Shown in pieces: positions 13,142 to 25,105 of a stretch of 64,000 nt of DNA. The notes under the pieces were generated by a model. The model saw nothing but the letters and a program-made list of their open reading frames with translations. It was not told the DNA's origin and searched no databases. The stretch comes from Brachycybe producta (Eukaryota; Arthropoda; Diplopoda; Playtdesmida; Andrognathidae), in assembly GCA_036925085.1 (NCBI GenBank), contig JAUPFP010000008.1:3693957-3757956 (forward strand), read 5' to 3'. The translations under genes were made by a program, and so were the position numbers. How positions within the stretch are numbered: position 1 is the first letter of the stretch; each line of letters starts with the position of its first letter.

Positions 13142-15470
13142 TATAACTGAATCATGCAGGGGTGTTTTCATATTAATAAAAATTACAAAATTATATTTTA
13201 AAATGAACTTTTATAGAAAGTTTGGCAATGATCAAATGTTAAATTTTTTGAACATTATTAATTAGCAAACGATTTTTTTTTTCAATTTTGGATTCATAAT
13301 AAGTTTGTTTTTAAAGATGCAAAAATACTAACAATAGATTCATTTAATACTCTTCAAGTTTCTAAAACACGTTTCAAATTAGTCATATTGATTTTAAAAT
13401 GCAGAAATAAATAACTACAGTTCATTGTAAAATGTCTTCATAACTCATTTTTAATTGTAGTTAAGTACTTAACGTAACCACAAGTTGGCACTTGGTTAAC
13501 AATGCCGCAAATGTTGTTGTTGTTCACAGAATTTTGTAATAATTTTTTCATCGTTTAGTTATTTTTTTCTTTCCCTAATACGATTTTAAATGTTTTCTCA
13601 CGATTTTTTTTAATAATTTGTATGTTTAGATAAAACAAATTTGAACAAGTGTTATATTTTTTGTAAGTTTAAATCGGTGTCATGCAAAAATAACATTAAA
13701 TATATTTTTCAATTCAAAAAAAAAATTTTTTTTATATTCCAAATTGAGGTAAATTTGAAAGGTGGAGGGATAAGTTGTACTAGTTTACACTGAATAAAAT
13801 ATATTTATTGAAATAAATATATGGATGTCGCACCTGTTTTTTTTTGTAAATCTCTCTGTTCCATCGTCAATCAAGACAGGTTTCTAAAGAAAGGGGGACA
13901 ACAACAACAATAAGGTATAAGTCACATAGTACGTTGTTAATTATGAACAATTTCATAAAAAAATACAGTCATATTTTAGCATGAAATCATTTATTTTTTA
14001 CTGTCACCTTTTCTGTCTTTTTTTTTCATTTGGTTACTTATGTTCTTGTTGTGTCTTATTATTATTATTATTATGCCAACCCTGACCTACAAAACCATAT
14101 AGCAAAGCATATGTATTTTTTATGTACTGTGTGAGTTTTAAGAAAAAAAATAACTAAGGGAATGGAAGAAAAAAATGGCTTTGGATGAATTACATTTTTA
14201 AGGTAAAGATTCCATTAAGGGAGAATGTTTAGTTTTTTTGGATGTTGAACACACATTAGTGAGCTTGTGCCCTTCCTAATTATTAACATAGGAACAAATG
14301 AACCACCTTTTTTTAAAAAAAAAAATTTTGGCTCGAAGGTTCACAGAGAACTACTTAGAATTCCTTTTTTTTTTTAATTGTTGATTTCATCAGTAATTTT
14401 TTTAAAAAAACAAATACAGAGACTTGTAAAGTTCATTTATGTTTTTTTGTTGTTGTAGATTTAAATCCATTACAACTGATGTTACAACTTGATAAAATCA
14501 TGGGCTCATAAAGGTGGTAAAAATAAGTCATATTGCACAAATGTTGCACATAATGCACAATGACAGTTCCAACCTCTTTTTGGTACACCATTATACGATA
14601 TGAGTGCCATATGTGAAGCAATAATTGGTTTAATCCAAAATTAAAATACATAAATTGCATATTTTTTTAGAAATTTGCATAATTCCGTTTTTTTTAATTG
14701 CTTTGATTTTTGATTTTCTGTTATATCATCTTCTGATGATGGTAGTTATTAATTGCTATACATATTTAATTGATTGTACGTTTGCTATATATAATATACT
14801 TTACTTGCAAAAAATGAACAATTTTTCTTGCATATTCGGCAATTTTGTGTTTTATTTTTTTTTGCATAAAAGTTTCTACAGTAATTATTAGTTTATTACT
14901 ATTAATTTTACTACGACTGGTTGCATCTAATTATAATTTATCATAAAAAAAACTAATAATTTATAAGTCTATCAAGTTTTCAACTTATAAAAAAGTTATA
15001 ATAACTAAATTTCCCTCAAAAAATGGCCTTTACAGGCTTCTGTACATATCTTAAACTGTTGCTTCAACGGATGTTTTAAAATAAAAATAAACTGTTTTTA
15101 CAAACTTGAAATATATGCCACAATTTTGAAGAAGAAGAAGAAAAAAAAAATGATGAAAAGAAAGAAAAATAACTAAAATATTGGCAGACATTATGTTTGT
15201 TATTTTTTTGTTATTGCTAGTTTTTTTTCTTCTTCTTCTCGTGACAAAATTCCACCTAAATTTTGAGCAGTAGACAGCAACAGCAAGGATGTCTACTGCT
15301 GTGCGTTTGTGTTATTGACCCACATTCTCGAAAAGAAAAAATATATTTATATACACACACACATTATATAGACTTATATATGCATAAACAACAGAGGGGA
15401 GTGTTTGCTGAAAGAAAAAGAGACAAGAGAAAGATAGAATAGAAGGATAAAAAAAATTCAAAAGCCATTA
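13142..15470. other. AT-rich stretch without a recognised gene
   Basis: I see A/T homopolymers, an ATT microsatellite near 14058-14073 and chance open frames only. Confidence 0.5.
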
Positions 15471-15517
15471 TTATCATCATCATCACGCATAGAAAAATGA
15501 TGATGATGATGATGGTT
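15471..15517. repeat. Inverted pair of triplet repeats
   Basis: A (ATC)n run is followed, after a short spacer CGCATAGAAAAA, by a (TGA)n run. The two complementary microsatellites can form one hairpin. Each is only four to five units. Confidence 0.6.
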
Positions 15518-15631
15518 AGGGTAAAACTTTAAATACGTTGTTTTTTCTGTTCTTCATTAGCATGCATATATAAATTTTTATCAAATGTACATATAGTCCT
15601 GGCAAGAAAAGAAAATATTATGATGTGTATC

Positions 15632-15837
15632 ACAGGCATTTAGAAATTGGGACGAACATAAGTTGACTCCGCCCTTTTTATGACGACCGGCAACTTCTAA
15701 TTGGTTGGTTATGTAGTCTGACGTCACATGCTCCGCCCTTTTCAACGTCGAACCACACAACAAACCAATTAGAAGTTGCCGGTCGTCATAAAAAGGGCGG
15801 AGCCAACTTGTGTTCGTCCCGATTTCTAAATACCTGT
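15632..15837. mobile_element. Mutator-like foldback MITE with 9-bp TSD, copy 1
   Basis: The ends are ACAGGCATTTAGAAAT and ATTTCTAAATACCTGT. The whole 206 bp is a near-palindrome with arms of about 90 bp carrying CTCCGCCCTTTTTATGACGA and GGCAACTTCTAATTGG. The centre carries TCTGACGTCACATG. The flanks ATGTGTATC (15623-15631) and GTGTTTATC (15838-15846) match at 7 of 9 positions, a decayed 9-bp TSD. TSDs of 9 bp are typical of Mutator-like elements; Merlin (8-9 bp) is the alternative. No coding sequence. Other copies: 24258-24463, 26350-26540, 56865-57068. Confidence 0.85.
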
Positions 15838-15865
15838 GTGTTTATCACTTTACTTTTGATACAAT

Positions 15866-15915
15866 GATTCCCAAAAGGTGCGCTGTAAGGTTTTCGAAGT
15901 GTGCCATGAAATTTT
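15866..15915 (+). repeat. Fragment of the CAGTGGTTTCC hAT-like family
   Basis: It contains TGATTCCCAAAAGGTGCGCTG and GTGTGCCATGA, matching the start of the elements at 16386 and 29892. The right half is missing. It lies just after the foldback MITE. Confidence 0.45.
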
Positions 15916-15925
15916 GGATTTTGCA

Positions 15926-16239
15926 TTAAGAGGGCTCAATAGAAAAATACTTGTGCAAATGCAATGTAGATGGTGCCTGAAACCTCCATAGGTGGCCAAC
16001 TACACACGTGCCAATTAGTTGAAATAGAATACAGCCTTTTAGCTCTAAAAGCGTCCAAAACAACCCTATTATCAGGACGTGACAAACTTACAAGGAACGC
16101 ACAAGGAAAGCACGTGTAGAAATAGCGATGACGCAATTAAAAGTTTGCTACGTCAAAAAAAAAAAAAGAAAAGATGAGTCAGAGTTGCAGAGCAGTGTCG
16201 GTACATTTCTATGGGAGGGCTAGTGGTGCCATCTAATGC
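15926..16239 (-). repeat. Dispersed ~310-bp repeat, inverted partner of 47454-47719
   Basis: It starts TTAAGAGGGCTC and ends GGTGCCATCTAATGC. In reverse complement it aligns along most of its length with 47454-47719; shared landmarks are CCTCCATAGGTGGC, TTCTATGGGAGGGCTAGTGG and CCCTATTATCA/TGATAATAGG. The two copies are about 31 kb apart in opposite orientation. The terminal inverted match is weak, so I do not assign a class. An open frame on the minus strand here (15936-16136) is not conserved as a frame in the other copy. Confidence 0.65.
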
Positions 16240-16385
16240 TATACGCGCAAAATAAATGACATACTTGTATTCTTTAATGTGTTCACTGTTTATATAAATT
16301 TAATATTTTGAAATAAATTTTTTAACTTATTGAAGAAAAAAAAGCATAATAAATAAAACTTTGCTAATACACGTACACACTAAAC

Positions 16386-16512
16386 CAGTGGTTTCCAAAT
16401 GGTGTGATGTGACACGCTAGTGTGCCGTGAGTTTTGCTAGGTGTATCATGATTTCTTCAGATAAAAATTACTCTGTGCCATGAGCAACAAAAGTTTGGAA
16501 AAAAAAACCACC
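16386..16512 (+). mobile_element. hAT-like short element (CAGTGGTTTCCAAA end)
   Basis: The left end CAGTGGTTTCCAAATGG is typical of hAT elements, and the body shares GTGTGCCGTGA and CTCTGTGCCATGA with 29892-30162. The right end appears to be GGAAAAAAAAACCAC. No clear TSD. It is much shorter than the 29.9-kb relative, so it may be internally deleted. Confidence 0.5.
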
Positions 16513-16513
16513 C

Positions 16514-16992
16514 GTGTGTACCCAGCTTTAGTAACTGATGTTAAAATTTAATATCAATTACTAAAAGTGGGTACACATGATCAATTCTGGCTTTTCAATG
16601 CCAAAATTGATTGTGTATGCGGTGGATTTTGTTATTTCAATTGGATTGTGTTATTGTTCTTCAATGTTGTCTTGAAATGATCCGCTTCGCCAGATATTCC
16701 TTTTTGAGGGTTAAACTGGATGGTGTGTGGCGTGGATGGACAATCCTTAGTAGCATAAGAACATACCAATTTGTTCAAATGGTAATGTTTAAAATGATGA
16801 GAATATAAGCAAGAGAAACAAAAATAATTTAGAAAACATAATTCCACATAATTTGAAAATAAAAATAGATAGAAATGGTTTGAACATACTGTATGTGGCC
16901 ATTTTGAGACACAATTATACTCGTAAATGCTTAATAATCCAGGATGGACAAGCCAGAATTGATATTTGATATTGCGTGTACCCGGCCTTAGG
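16514..16992. mobile_element. PIF/Harbinger-like MITE cluster (GTACACxx.. ends)
   Basis: A local palindrome at about 16514-16574 joins GTGTACCCAGCTTTAGTAA to its inverse TTACTAAAAGTGGGTACAC. From there the motif AATTCTGGCTTTTC is matched in reverse at the far end (CAAGCCAGAATT), which closes with GTGTACCCGGCCTTA. TTA triplets lie next to the ends, as in the 3-bp TSD of PIF/Harbinger. I read it as one or two non-autonomous copies; the boundaries are uncertain. The open frames inside (16611-16847, both strands) are not supported. Confidence 0.5.
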
Positions 16993-19900
16993 TGTCCAAA
17001 ACATGTTTCTCTCCCTGTGATTGGTGAATTTGAATTTTTGACGTCACTTCTTAGTATTTTCTTTTCTTGTCAAGCCTTGTATAGTTTATGAGAAAATTTT
17101 ACAAAACCAAGCAAAAATATTAGCATAAATAAATAAATATTGATATGAAAAAAATAAATTCTTGTTAAAATTACAAAAGTCTTATTTTTACTTTTATTTA
17201 TCAAATATGTTCGTTACATTTTAATAAAAAATATTTTAGAAATGAAGGACGTTTTCTTTTATTTTAATAACTTATATATTTTTTTTAAAAATAACTTTTA
17301 TCTATAGATTTAACCATGCAAATATGCGAATTCTGTATTTTGTTTGCAAAATCTGTAGGCGGTTAATTTATTCCGAGGTTTATTTTTTTTATTGAGTGAA
17401 TATCTTAAAAGAAGAAATATGACTGGCATTTTGTTTCGAGTGAGAGAGAGAAAAACCGGGGATAGACAAGTGTCGTGGAAAATATTAAATAGAAAGAAAA
17501 AAAAACTCCCCTCCATCAGAGATTGTATGCAAATGAGGTATAGTCTAAAGTTTATCGTCTACAATGTCGAGAAAATAATTTATTATTCATAAGGTCGGAT
17601 TAGGTAGTGTAGCAAAAAAATGCTATTGTGAAAAAGAACAACAGGTATAAACCTTATACTGGTACAGGGTGGTCCTTTCAGTTGTGTATCATTTTTTTTT
17701 ACAAAAGGGTAAGAAATGTTTACACAAAAAGTTGTATAATAAAACAACTTTAAAAATGGAAACTCAAAAAGATTTTGAGTTACAGTGAAAAACCCACTGA
17801 AAACAGCTTAACATGAAAACGGATAAACATAATGCTTTAAGAATAACATAAACATTCTTTTAACACGAAATTCGTTATCACGAAAACCTATTCCATTTTG
17901 CGGTTTATCCACTTCAATGAGATGCCTAAAATACATGTTCAAAATGAGCGCCACAACTTATGGAATTATGGAATACATACTACTGGGGGGATGCATTTGA
18001 TAATGTACTACAAGAAGGTTGACTAGTTGTTCAAAAGGCGTTTGAAAACATCAGCCAGTTTGTTGAAATCTGTTCCAGCAGTCACTTTTGTAGTAAGGCA
18101 ACTTATGCATTCAAGTGATGCTGTTGTTAGCTAACAGAACCTCTAGTACAAAAAAGCTAAGCATGTTCCAAATGCACCCACTGACAAATTACCACCGGAT
18201 ACCATTTGTAATAATACATTATAGAATGTCTTGACATTATTCTTGTCTGGTTCTGTATTGTTATTATCATATGATTCAATACAGAACTACACAGAAGTGA
18301 TTTCATAATGTAAATTTGTTTACTGGTACTAAGATCAAATTGAGTAGCCATATTGTATAGTTTTCATGCAAAAATTTGAAGAAAAAAACCCTTTTCAATT
18401 TATTTTTATTATTTTTTTAAAAAGTAAATACATGTTTTCTGACAGTGTAGCAGCTGTAGCTCTCATTTTATATGAAATACAATGAGAATTACTGACAATC
18501 CGTAGAGTTTGGCAAAGCTTTGCCTTTCTTGAATGTTTTACTAGCTGATAACCTCAAGTAGAGGCTTTACCATAGGTTGGGTAGATTTGCTTCCCCCCCC
18601 CCATTATCCTGCATTGAAATCAATGAGAAGTTGGGAACTGGTTCCAGTACTCTTTGTTTCAATGATCAATAGTACTTTTTTTTACCAATTTACAGTGCTA
18701 CAACGTTCTGACTAATTTACTGGGTAGATTCATTTCAAATACAACTTGCACATGTATAAAATACATATTAAATGGTATTGTTGTATTCTCTCTCAACCTT
18801 TGTATTTAGAATATACTCACATTGCATGCAAACGCACGCCACACCGTTGATGATTCACACTCCACAGTGTGTCATGCACTGGTGACTACTACTGCTTTTT
18901 AACACACACACAAAACAATCACATTCATTAGCATTAAGTTTTTGTTTTCCTTATAGTCAAATTTTTTGAAAAAAAATCGATACAATAATATATTATGTAA
19001 ATTTAGTAGTGTTCTTATTAATGGCTCTTGTGAGATCAAAAAGAAACATTATTGACAACTACATACGAGCGTACTCATAACTAGTCCTAACTAATTTTAT
19101 ATAAAATATTTGGAGTAACTACACTGTACTATTATTAATATAGGCCTACACATACCTATAATCATATTAAATTATATTTTCTAGGCTAAAATTGGTTATC
19201 ATCATCTTGATCAGTGGTGAATATAATTGTTCCTGTTTTGTTGTGTTCTAGATCAAGGTCGGTCACAAGTGTCATTAAGGGTGGCACATTTGAATTTGAG
19301 AACGCGTCCCTACAGGCAATTCTTACCTACTTTGTACTTTTTTATGATTTTGTACTACCGGTAAAGTTTCTTTAATTGAGCAATGACAATTCTGTATAAT
19401 ATAAATGCTGTTTGTTTTTATTGTAGTTTGTTTCAAATGGTTCAAATTGAAAAAAAAGTTGACTCGTTGATTGTTACAAGCGGCATTTTGCATGCTAAGA
19501 TCTTTTTCTTTTTTTTAACAAAAAAATATCCTTGCATTTTTTTCTTTCTAAAGTTAAGAAATAAATTAACTTGCTCACAATTGACTTACAAATTAACAAA
19601 TTCGTCTACTTGGTGGCTATTTGAAGGTTTTTAATTTTTATTTTGGTAGATACTGCCATTTGTTGATATATTTAAAACTTTGAATGGAACCGAAAATATT
19701 GTTCCAAGATGACTCAACAAAACTTTATAACTATAATTTTGATTTGGGCGTGTGTATTAAAAATTGTATTGTGTAGTAAATTATTTGGATTTAATTATTA
19801 TTAGCATGTCCATATTATATGTGAACTGGCATTTATGAACCATTACATTAAAGTCATGAATGGTTACCATCAGGGAGAGTAATGTCACTAATGTGTCATC

Positions 19901-20038
19901 AAATAGCCATGATTTTTATTCCTGACGGATGATAATGATGACGGACTTTAAACATACCAAGATTTAAAAAAAAAAATAATAGAATCTTTTTTGTATCCAC
20001 CCATCATCATCATTGATAAATCATAAAAGTATATATGC
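16993..20038. other. AT-rich stretch without a recognised gene
   Basis: No gene or clear repeat pair. GGTACAGGGTGGTCC near 17662 resembles one end of a mariner-type repeat, but no partner was found. C10 lies at 18593-18602. TACGAGCGTA occurs at 19064-19073. Confidence 0.45.
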
Positions 20039-20189
20039 GTTACTGTCAATCTGCGGAATCAGTCAATCTGCAAAACAACCAACATGCTAGTAAATCTGCA
20101 AAATTCAATACATTTTAGGTATTGAATTTTGCAGATTCACTAGCGGTTGTTTTGCAGATTGCCTAGGTAATCTGCAGATTGATAGTAAC
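20039..20189. mobile_element. Palindromic MITE, GTTACTGTCAATCTGC family, copy 1
   Basis: The ends are GTTACTGTCAATCTGC and GCAGATTGATAGTAAC, with inner inverted pairs AATCTGCAAAATTCAATAC and TATTGAATTTTGCAGATT. The flanks ATATATGC (20031-20038) and ATATAGGC (20190-20197) match 7 of 8, suggesting an 8-bp TSD. A second copy is at 43040-43198. Non-coding; hAT-like by TSD length only. Confidence 0.75.
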
Positions 20190-21598
20190 ATATAGGCCTA
20201 CATATAATATAATAATATAGACCGCTGTATAATATAATGAATAAAAATTATCATCCTAACAATGTTAAGGTAGAGAGAAGTATGTCATGATGGAGATGGG
20301 AAGAAACATGCCTGTAAGATACACATGGCCTTGAAACAAAGTCGCCTTAAGGGTCAGACGAGTAGGAATCAACAGGGAAAAAAAACACATCCTAGTGACC
20401 CACCAATTAAAAGTAGGCGACCCACTTTCCCATGCCATCGACCCTAAAAGAATATAATTGTTGGAAGTTTTACCTGAAAACGTAAAAATTTTCAAACTAA
20501 AAACTTTTAACAATCTCTTTCATCTTTGACGAATGGATGCAAGGAACGAATTTTGACCAGATTATAATTTTATGAAACCCAATCACACTTAATAAAATAA
20601 TTTATATTCAGGAAAAAAAATTATATTTTTCGATAAATATTCTTATAAACCTATGGCGAAATGATAAGAGGCGTAATGGCCACCAAATTATTAGTAAAGG
20701 TGACCGACGTTCTTAGAAAAAAATGGACGGAACAAACAGCTATTTTCGCTGTTAACCTTGAATAATTTGTAAAAAAAAGTTCGTGACTTGGATTTTTAAG
20801 CTTAAAATAAAAAGAATGAGAAGAAGAAAAAAAAAATACAACACGATTTTTGTTTTTTTAAATGTTTTTTTAGTCAGTGTATCAAATGGAAGATGGCGAT
20901 AATAAATCAATCATTAAATGGTTTTCAAAGCAACAACTGTTGTTGTATGGATTCATTATTCCTTATGTCTTGAATCCCGACTTTTTTTTTCTCTTAATGA
21001 TTAATGGTTTATCTTAAAAGATTATGGTAATTTACGCTAAGCCTATATATGTATAGTTAAAAAAAAAATAAAAACCGGTTTGAATTCTAGTTTTTTGTTT
21101 AGAAAAGAAACATTTTTCTATATAATTAGGCCCGACATATTTCTTTTAAAGCGAATAATTTGCATATATTTATAAATATATAATATACGCCTACTTAATG
21201 ATGGAATATGAATATACCATTTGTTTTGTTTTCTTGCAAACATATTTTAATTATATGTTTATATACTAAATAAGTTTAGAGAATCCTTATGAAATAAAAC
21301 TTCAAATGTGGCATACAAACAAAAGTTTTCCTCATGAAATGTTGGAAGTTTTTTTTTTTCTTTCAAAATGTTCAACTATAATATCTAGTTTAATGCAAAG
21401 ATATTTCATAATAACATTCCTTAATTTCCAAAATCAAATGCGTGGATTACAAATAGATTTTCTGAACGTCATAAATTTAATTTTTCATTTTGGAACACAC
21501 ACAGTGACAGGCATGTGACATAATGTGTAAAATGCCTGACACAATTACAATGGCCGCCATGTCAACATGTCAACTGAACATTTCATCTCGCACAAATG
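20190..21598. other. AT-rich stretch without a recognised gene
   Basis: No supported gene. The minus-strand open frame at 20265-20513 has no recognisable motif. Confidence 0.5.
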
Positions 21599-21737
21599 GA
21601 TCTCGCATGATAGCGAGGGTTGGAGGTGGAGGCTATCAATGCTCCTAGTTAATGAGCATTGGAGTATGTTGGTTGTGAAGGATATTAATTTAGTTTCCAG
21701 TGCAAAGTGCCTGAACACTAGGTATATTCTCCTCTCA

Positions 21738-23730
21738 GAATAAACTCAAATTCATTAAGGACAAAACAAAACTAATAATACTAAACAAAAAAACAATTGA
21801 ACCAACAACACTTAACTTAGCTGGCAATACAATCCCAGAAACAGATAACCTAACCTATCTAGGAATTCTTCTATCCCCAAAAGACAAAGATACTGTTTAT
21901 TTGGGGCCCACATAGTGAAAATACTAAAAAAGGCAAACCAACTTCAGGGTCTCTGCCGCAGTCTGGCTCTCCTAGCTGCAATAGAGTATTAGTGGGGAAG
22001 ACACTCTGGAAGTCAGTGGCGGTACCATCACTGACATATAGTAAAGAAGTAATATTGTTCGGCCGTCCAATATTGGATAGGCTATCCAAAATCCAAAACG
22101 ACCTAGGTAGAACCCTGCTTGGGGGAAACTGGAATTCAGCAACTGCAGCCATCCAAAATGACATAGGGTGGTCATCTTTCCAGGAACAGGATGCTCGAAG
22201 TAAAATGTCATACCTGAGTAGAATAGTCTCAAGAATAGATAGAGAAAGTACGTTATTCTCTGCATACAGCAGCTTTCCAATTGGCTTATGGCATGACCTA
22301 ACACTCACTCTACAGAAAAATCCAGAAACAAAAAAACACTACTCTACAGTCTAAAGATACACAATGGGGCACCCTAGCAGTGAAGACTATTCAGAAGATC
22401 TACAACCAGAAATGGAAGTCTATTGTCTTAAAGAAATCCTCACTGCTGTTCTACCGTCATTTTAACGCAATGGTTCCCTTTCAACACTATGACAATTCAA
22501 TTGGGAGTAAGCTTTTATTTATGGCAAGGTTCTTAATCGTTGCCACTTAGGGGTAGACTACGCCACTACCAACCAGAGGCTGGAGATGGCCATTGCCACC
22601 ACTGCATCCCCAAAACAAAAGAGGATGTAACTCATGTCCTATTATACTGCATACACTACTCGGAAGCTATGATAGACTAGACATAACTATAATAGAATCA
22701 GGACGGGAAGCATCCCAGCTAAATGATTGGGCATTGTGACGACCCAGTTCTGCTCCTTTTTGGTGCAGAACTAAATCCCATGTCGTCTGCTAGGCACTTG
22801 CTAAATTCATTGCCAAGCAGACGACAAAATGGCCAGCAAGGGTCCCTGTCCTCCCCCAGGTGGAGCAGCCTGGGGGTGTATATAATGGCGGTGGCCATTG
22901 TATACTGGACAGTGGAAGTGAAACCCTTGATGTGTGTGGATCTTAGTGTGGTGCTCTCATCAACTCAACAGGTGGCCAAAATGGCCACCATTCATCTCTT
23001 TGTTACCTTTGTGGAAAGAGGTTAATGACCTCTCTCTCCTGGCTGAAGTAGCCAGGAGATTCATCTATATTGTCTTCACTTCTAGTGAGTGTTTTATTGT
23101 TCATTTATTCTTGTTGAATAAATATATTACTGTTTATTTTCACTCTCTACCACTGTGTCCGTGTCTTATTACTCTAATAATACTGGGGAAGTTACCGCGG
23201 GGAGGGTGGGGGTTCTCGGCAGGGGTTGCCGCCCACCACCGTCCTGTTTTCGGCATGTTTATCATCGTGTCGGCCGGTGCTTCGCGCGCGGTTTGTCCAC
23301 GGTAGGATTCATTGGGAGTCTACCGTGGATTCCTCGTCTTGTTTGGCGGTCTTCGTCCGTCGACTTGCGGCGTGGAGGATCCTCCGATCGGCGCTACCCG
23401 TGGCACGGACGGGTGCAAGAGGAGGGCTGGCCAGCGCTTCGACCCGTCCCAAGGAGGGTCAGCGACGGTAAGTTGGTTCGAATTTACCGTGGGTATTGTA
23501 GCGACCAAGTCGGGTCGTTACAGCATTGCTATCGGATCTAGACAAAGTCCAATTCTTACTAGGGTTCTCAAATAAAATCGATGGGAAAACTCTGGATCTA
23601 GTTAAAATATTCCTCTCCCAGGTGGAGCTTTTTACTAAATACTAAATGAAGGCTATTGGACAGCGAGCTTGCTTGTTGTTCTACCGCGTTGCAAAGCGGC
23701 AGTCACCATCTATCTATCTCTATCTACTCT
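21738..23730 (+). pseudogene. 5'-truncated non-LTR retrotransposon (LINE) remnant, C-terminal part
   Basis: Only the end of the reverse-transcriptase polyprotein remains. Visible in order are the thumb-type motif KTKLIILN followed by YLGI (21856-21867), a stretch GKTLWKSVAVPSLTY then LSKIQNDLGRTLLGG (from 21992), and a terminal zinc knuckle of pattern C-x2-C-x9-H-x4-C (cysteines at 22594, 22603 and 22648, histidine at 22633). These mark the region downstream of the RT domain in Jockey/CR1/I-type LINEs; the clade is not resolved. The frame changes near 21905 and there is a stop near 21987, so it is dead. LINE sequence resumes after 23526 (DKVQFLLG) and ends near 23643. An ATCT-rich tail at 23709-23729 resembles a LINE 3' microsatellite tail. 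The catalytic RT core and endonuclease are absent. Confidence 0.85.
22735..23522 (+). mobile_element. Solo LTR (probably Ty3/gypsy-type) inserted in the LINE remnant
   Basis: It begins TGTGACGACC and ends GGTCGTTACA, a near-perfect 10-bp terminal inverted repeat with TG..CA ends. The 4-bp direct repeat GCAT abuts both sides (22731-22734, 23523-23526). Inside are a TATA box (TATATAA, 22879-22885) and an AATAAA signal (23117-23122), the order expected of an LTR. The last third is GC-rich, in strong contrast to the window. There is no internal coding region or second LTR, so this is the product of LTR-LTR recombination. It is younger than the LINE it splits; the intact ends and TSD suggest recent to moderate age. 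Family assignment rests on ends and TSD only. Confidence 0.8.
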
Positions 23731-23923
23731 ATAGCTAGCCTCCACCTCCAACCTTCGTTATCGTGCAAGATCTTATAAATAAATGACAAGGTTGTACATA
23801 TAGTATTATAGTTGCACTTGTTAGGTAATGATAAGGCCATTGTAAATTCGTTCATTTAAAGCCATTTGACGTCATTTCGGCTTCACTAGACAGTTTAGCA
23901 TAAGTCGTAAGCCAAAACATATA

Positions 23924-24163
23924 CGAAGGTGGTCCGGAATGTATCCGGATTTTTATTCCTCTCGATCCGATACATCTTTGTTCAAAACCAACGGTATCCT
24001 CCATTGTTACTGCACATGAGCAAACTAACAAGAACACACACAACAACAACGTGCACAACGCTTGCGCACAGGCCAAAGAAAACATTCCATGCATGTATGT
24101 GGTCGTCCATTCATTATCGGATCGAGAGGAATAAAAATCCGGATACTTTCCGGACCACCCTCG
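23924..24163. mobile_element. Tc1/mariner-type MITE with ~50-bp terminal inverted repeats
   Basis: The left arm starts CGAAGGTGGTCCGGAA and runs through ATCCGGATTTTTATTCCTCT. The right arm carries the inverse and ends TTCCGGACCACCCTCG. TA flanks both ends (23922-23923, 24164-24165). It is 240 bp with no conserved coding sequence. The arms match at most positions over about 50 bp. The open frames crossing it (23852-24189, both strands) are by-products of the inverted repeat. Confidence 0.8.
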
Positions 24164-24257
24164 TATGTATATATATGCCATCATTTTAAATGTAATCTAA
24201 GAATTCACAATATTTGGGATATTGGCACATTTTGGATGATGGATGGTCAGATTTATT

Positions 24258-24463
24258 ACAGGCAGTTAGAATTAGGTGAAAACTTCAGTTGGCTCCGCCC
24301 TTGTTATGACGACTGGCAACTTCTAATTGGCTGGTTATGAAGTCTGACGACACATGCTCCGCCCATTTCAACGTCAGACTACATAATCAGCCAATTAGAA
24401 GTTGCCAGTCGTCATAACAAGGGCGGATCCAACTGAAGTTTTCACCTATTTCTAACTACTTGT
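24258..24463. mobile_element. Mutator-like foldback MITE, copy 2
   Basis: 206 bp, from ACAGGCAGTTAGAA to TTCTAACTACTTGT. Both arms share AGGTGAAAACTTCAGTTGG and CCCTTGTTATGACGACTGGC, which differ from copy 1 but match each other. The flank repeat is GATTTATT on both sides (24250-24257, 24464-24471), 8 bp exact. The centre has TCTGACGACACATG, a one-base change from the TGACGTCA seen in copies 1 and 4. Confidence 0.85.
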
Positions 24464-25105
24464 GATTTATTTTGGAACTTAAAATTATTGATACTATTGC
24501 ACTAGCTAGAGGGCGCCGAATTTCACGCAAAATGTTTATTGACGAAGGCTGTAGTTATTTGTTGAGATTACAAATATTTTTATTTAAAAAAATGCACTAA
24601 AGTTAAGTCTGAATAATGGGGTCTTTGGGAACCACCCCCATTAAAAATGTAATTCGATTGATTGATTGATGTTTGCCGAATTTTATTAACCGTGTAATTT
24701 GCATACTGATGATGTCAGTTATATTCATTAGAGACTTTAAATAACCAGTTTCGTGTCATTATATATTTTTTATAATAAAAAAAAAATTGAACCAGTTTAT
24801 CAGATGATGATAGGCTTAATAAAACCTCCCCAAAATTATTTTTATATATTTATTTGCCTTCAAGCATGTTAATGTCGACAAGCAAATCTGTCAAATTGAA
24901 CTAGTTTTTTTAGCATGTTTTCTTAAGACTGAATACGATCTGATAAATGACTTTTTATGTTATAAGTCATTATTACTAGTTAGTTATTAAAGTAGTGGTG
25001 GCCACCTTTGCCTCCTCACTCAGAAAATGAGTAATGAATTACGTCATAGGGTATAGAAGTTGAGGTGATTCAAATTAATTAAGTTGTGGGAGGCGCTCCT
25101 TATGT
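24464..25105. other. Spacer without a recognised gene
   Basis: AT-rich sequence with a GATT tandem patch near 24655-24670. No repeat pair or exon recognised. Confidence 0.5.

Larger units (their letters stand above)
21599..23772. mobile_element. ~2.2-kb unit bounded by ~40-bp inverted repeats
   Basis: The left arm (21599-21636) contains GCGAGGGTTGGAGGTGGAGG, and the right arm (23731-23772) carries CCTCCACCTCCAACCTTCGT in inverse order. Both continue outward into GATCTCGCATGATA and TATCGTGCAAGATC. Between them lie a LINE fragment and a solo LTR. The likely history is a DNA element or inverted duplication that received a LINE, which later received an LTR element. No TSD for the outer unit was found. 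Confidence 0.6.

Noticed and set aside
21871-22308. 145-residue minus-strand open frame
   Set aside because: It is antisense to the LINE remnant, whose plus-strand motifs (zinc knuckle, post-RT region) are recognisable.
23475-23490. GGTTCGAAT resembling a tRNA B-box
   Set aside because: It lies in the LTR and no cloverleaf can be drawn around it.
22723-23575. Several 60-128-residue open frames in three frames
   Set aside because: They lie within the GC-rich solo LTR, where stop codons are rare by composition; LTRs of this kind do not code.
23852-24340. Open frames on both strands around 24 kb
   Set aside because: They run through the inverted arms of a TA-flanked MITE and into the next MITE.
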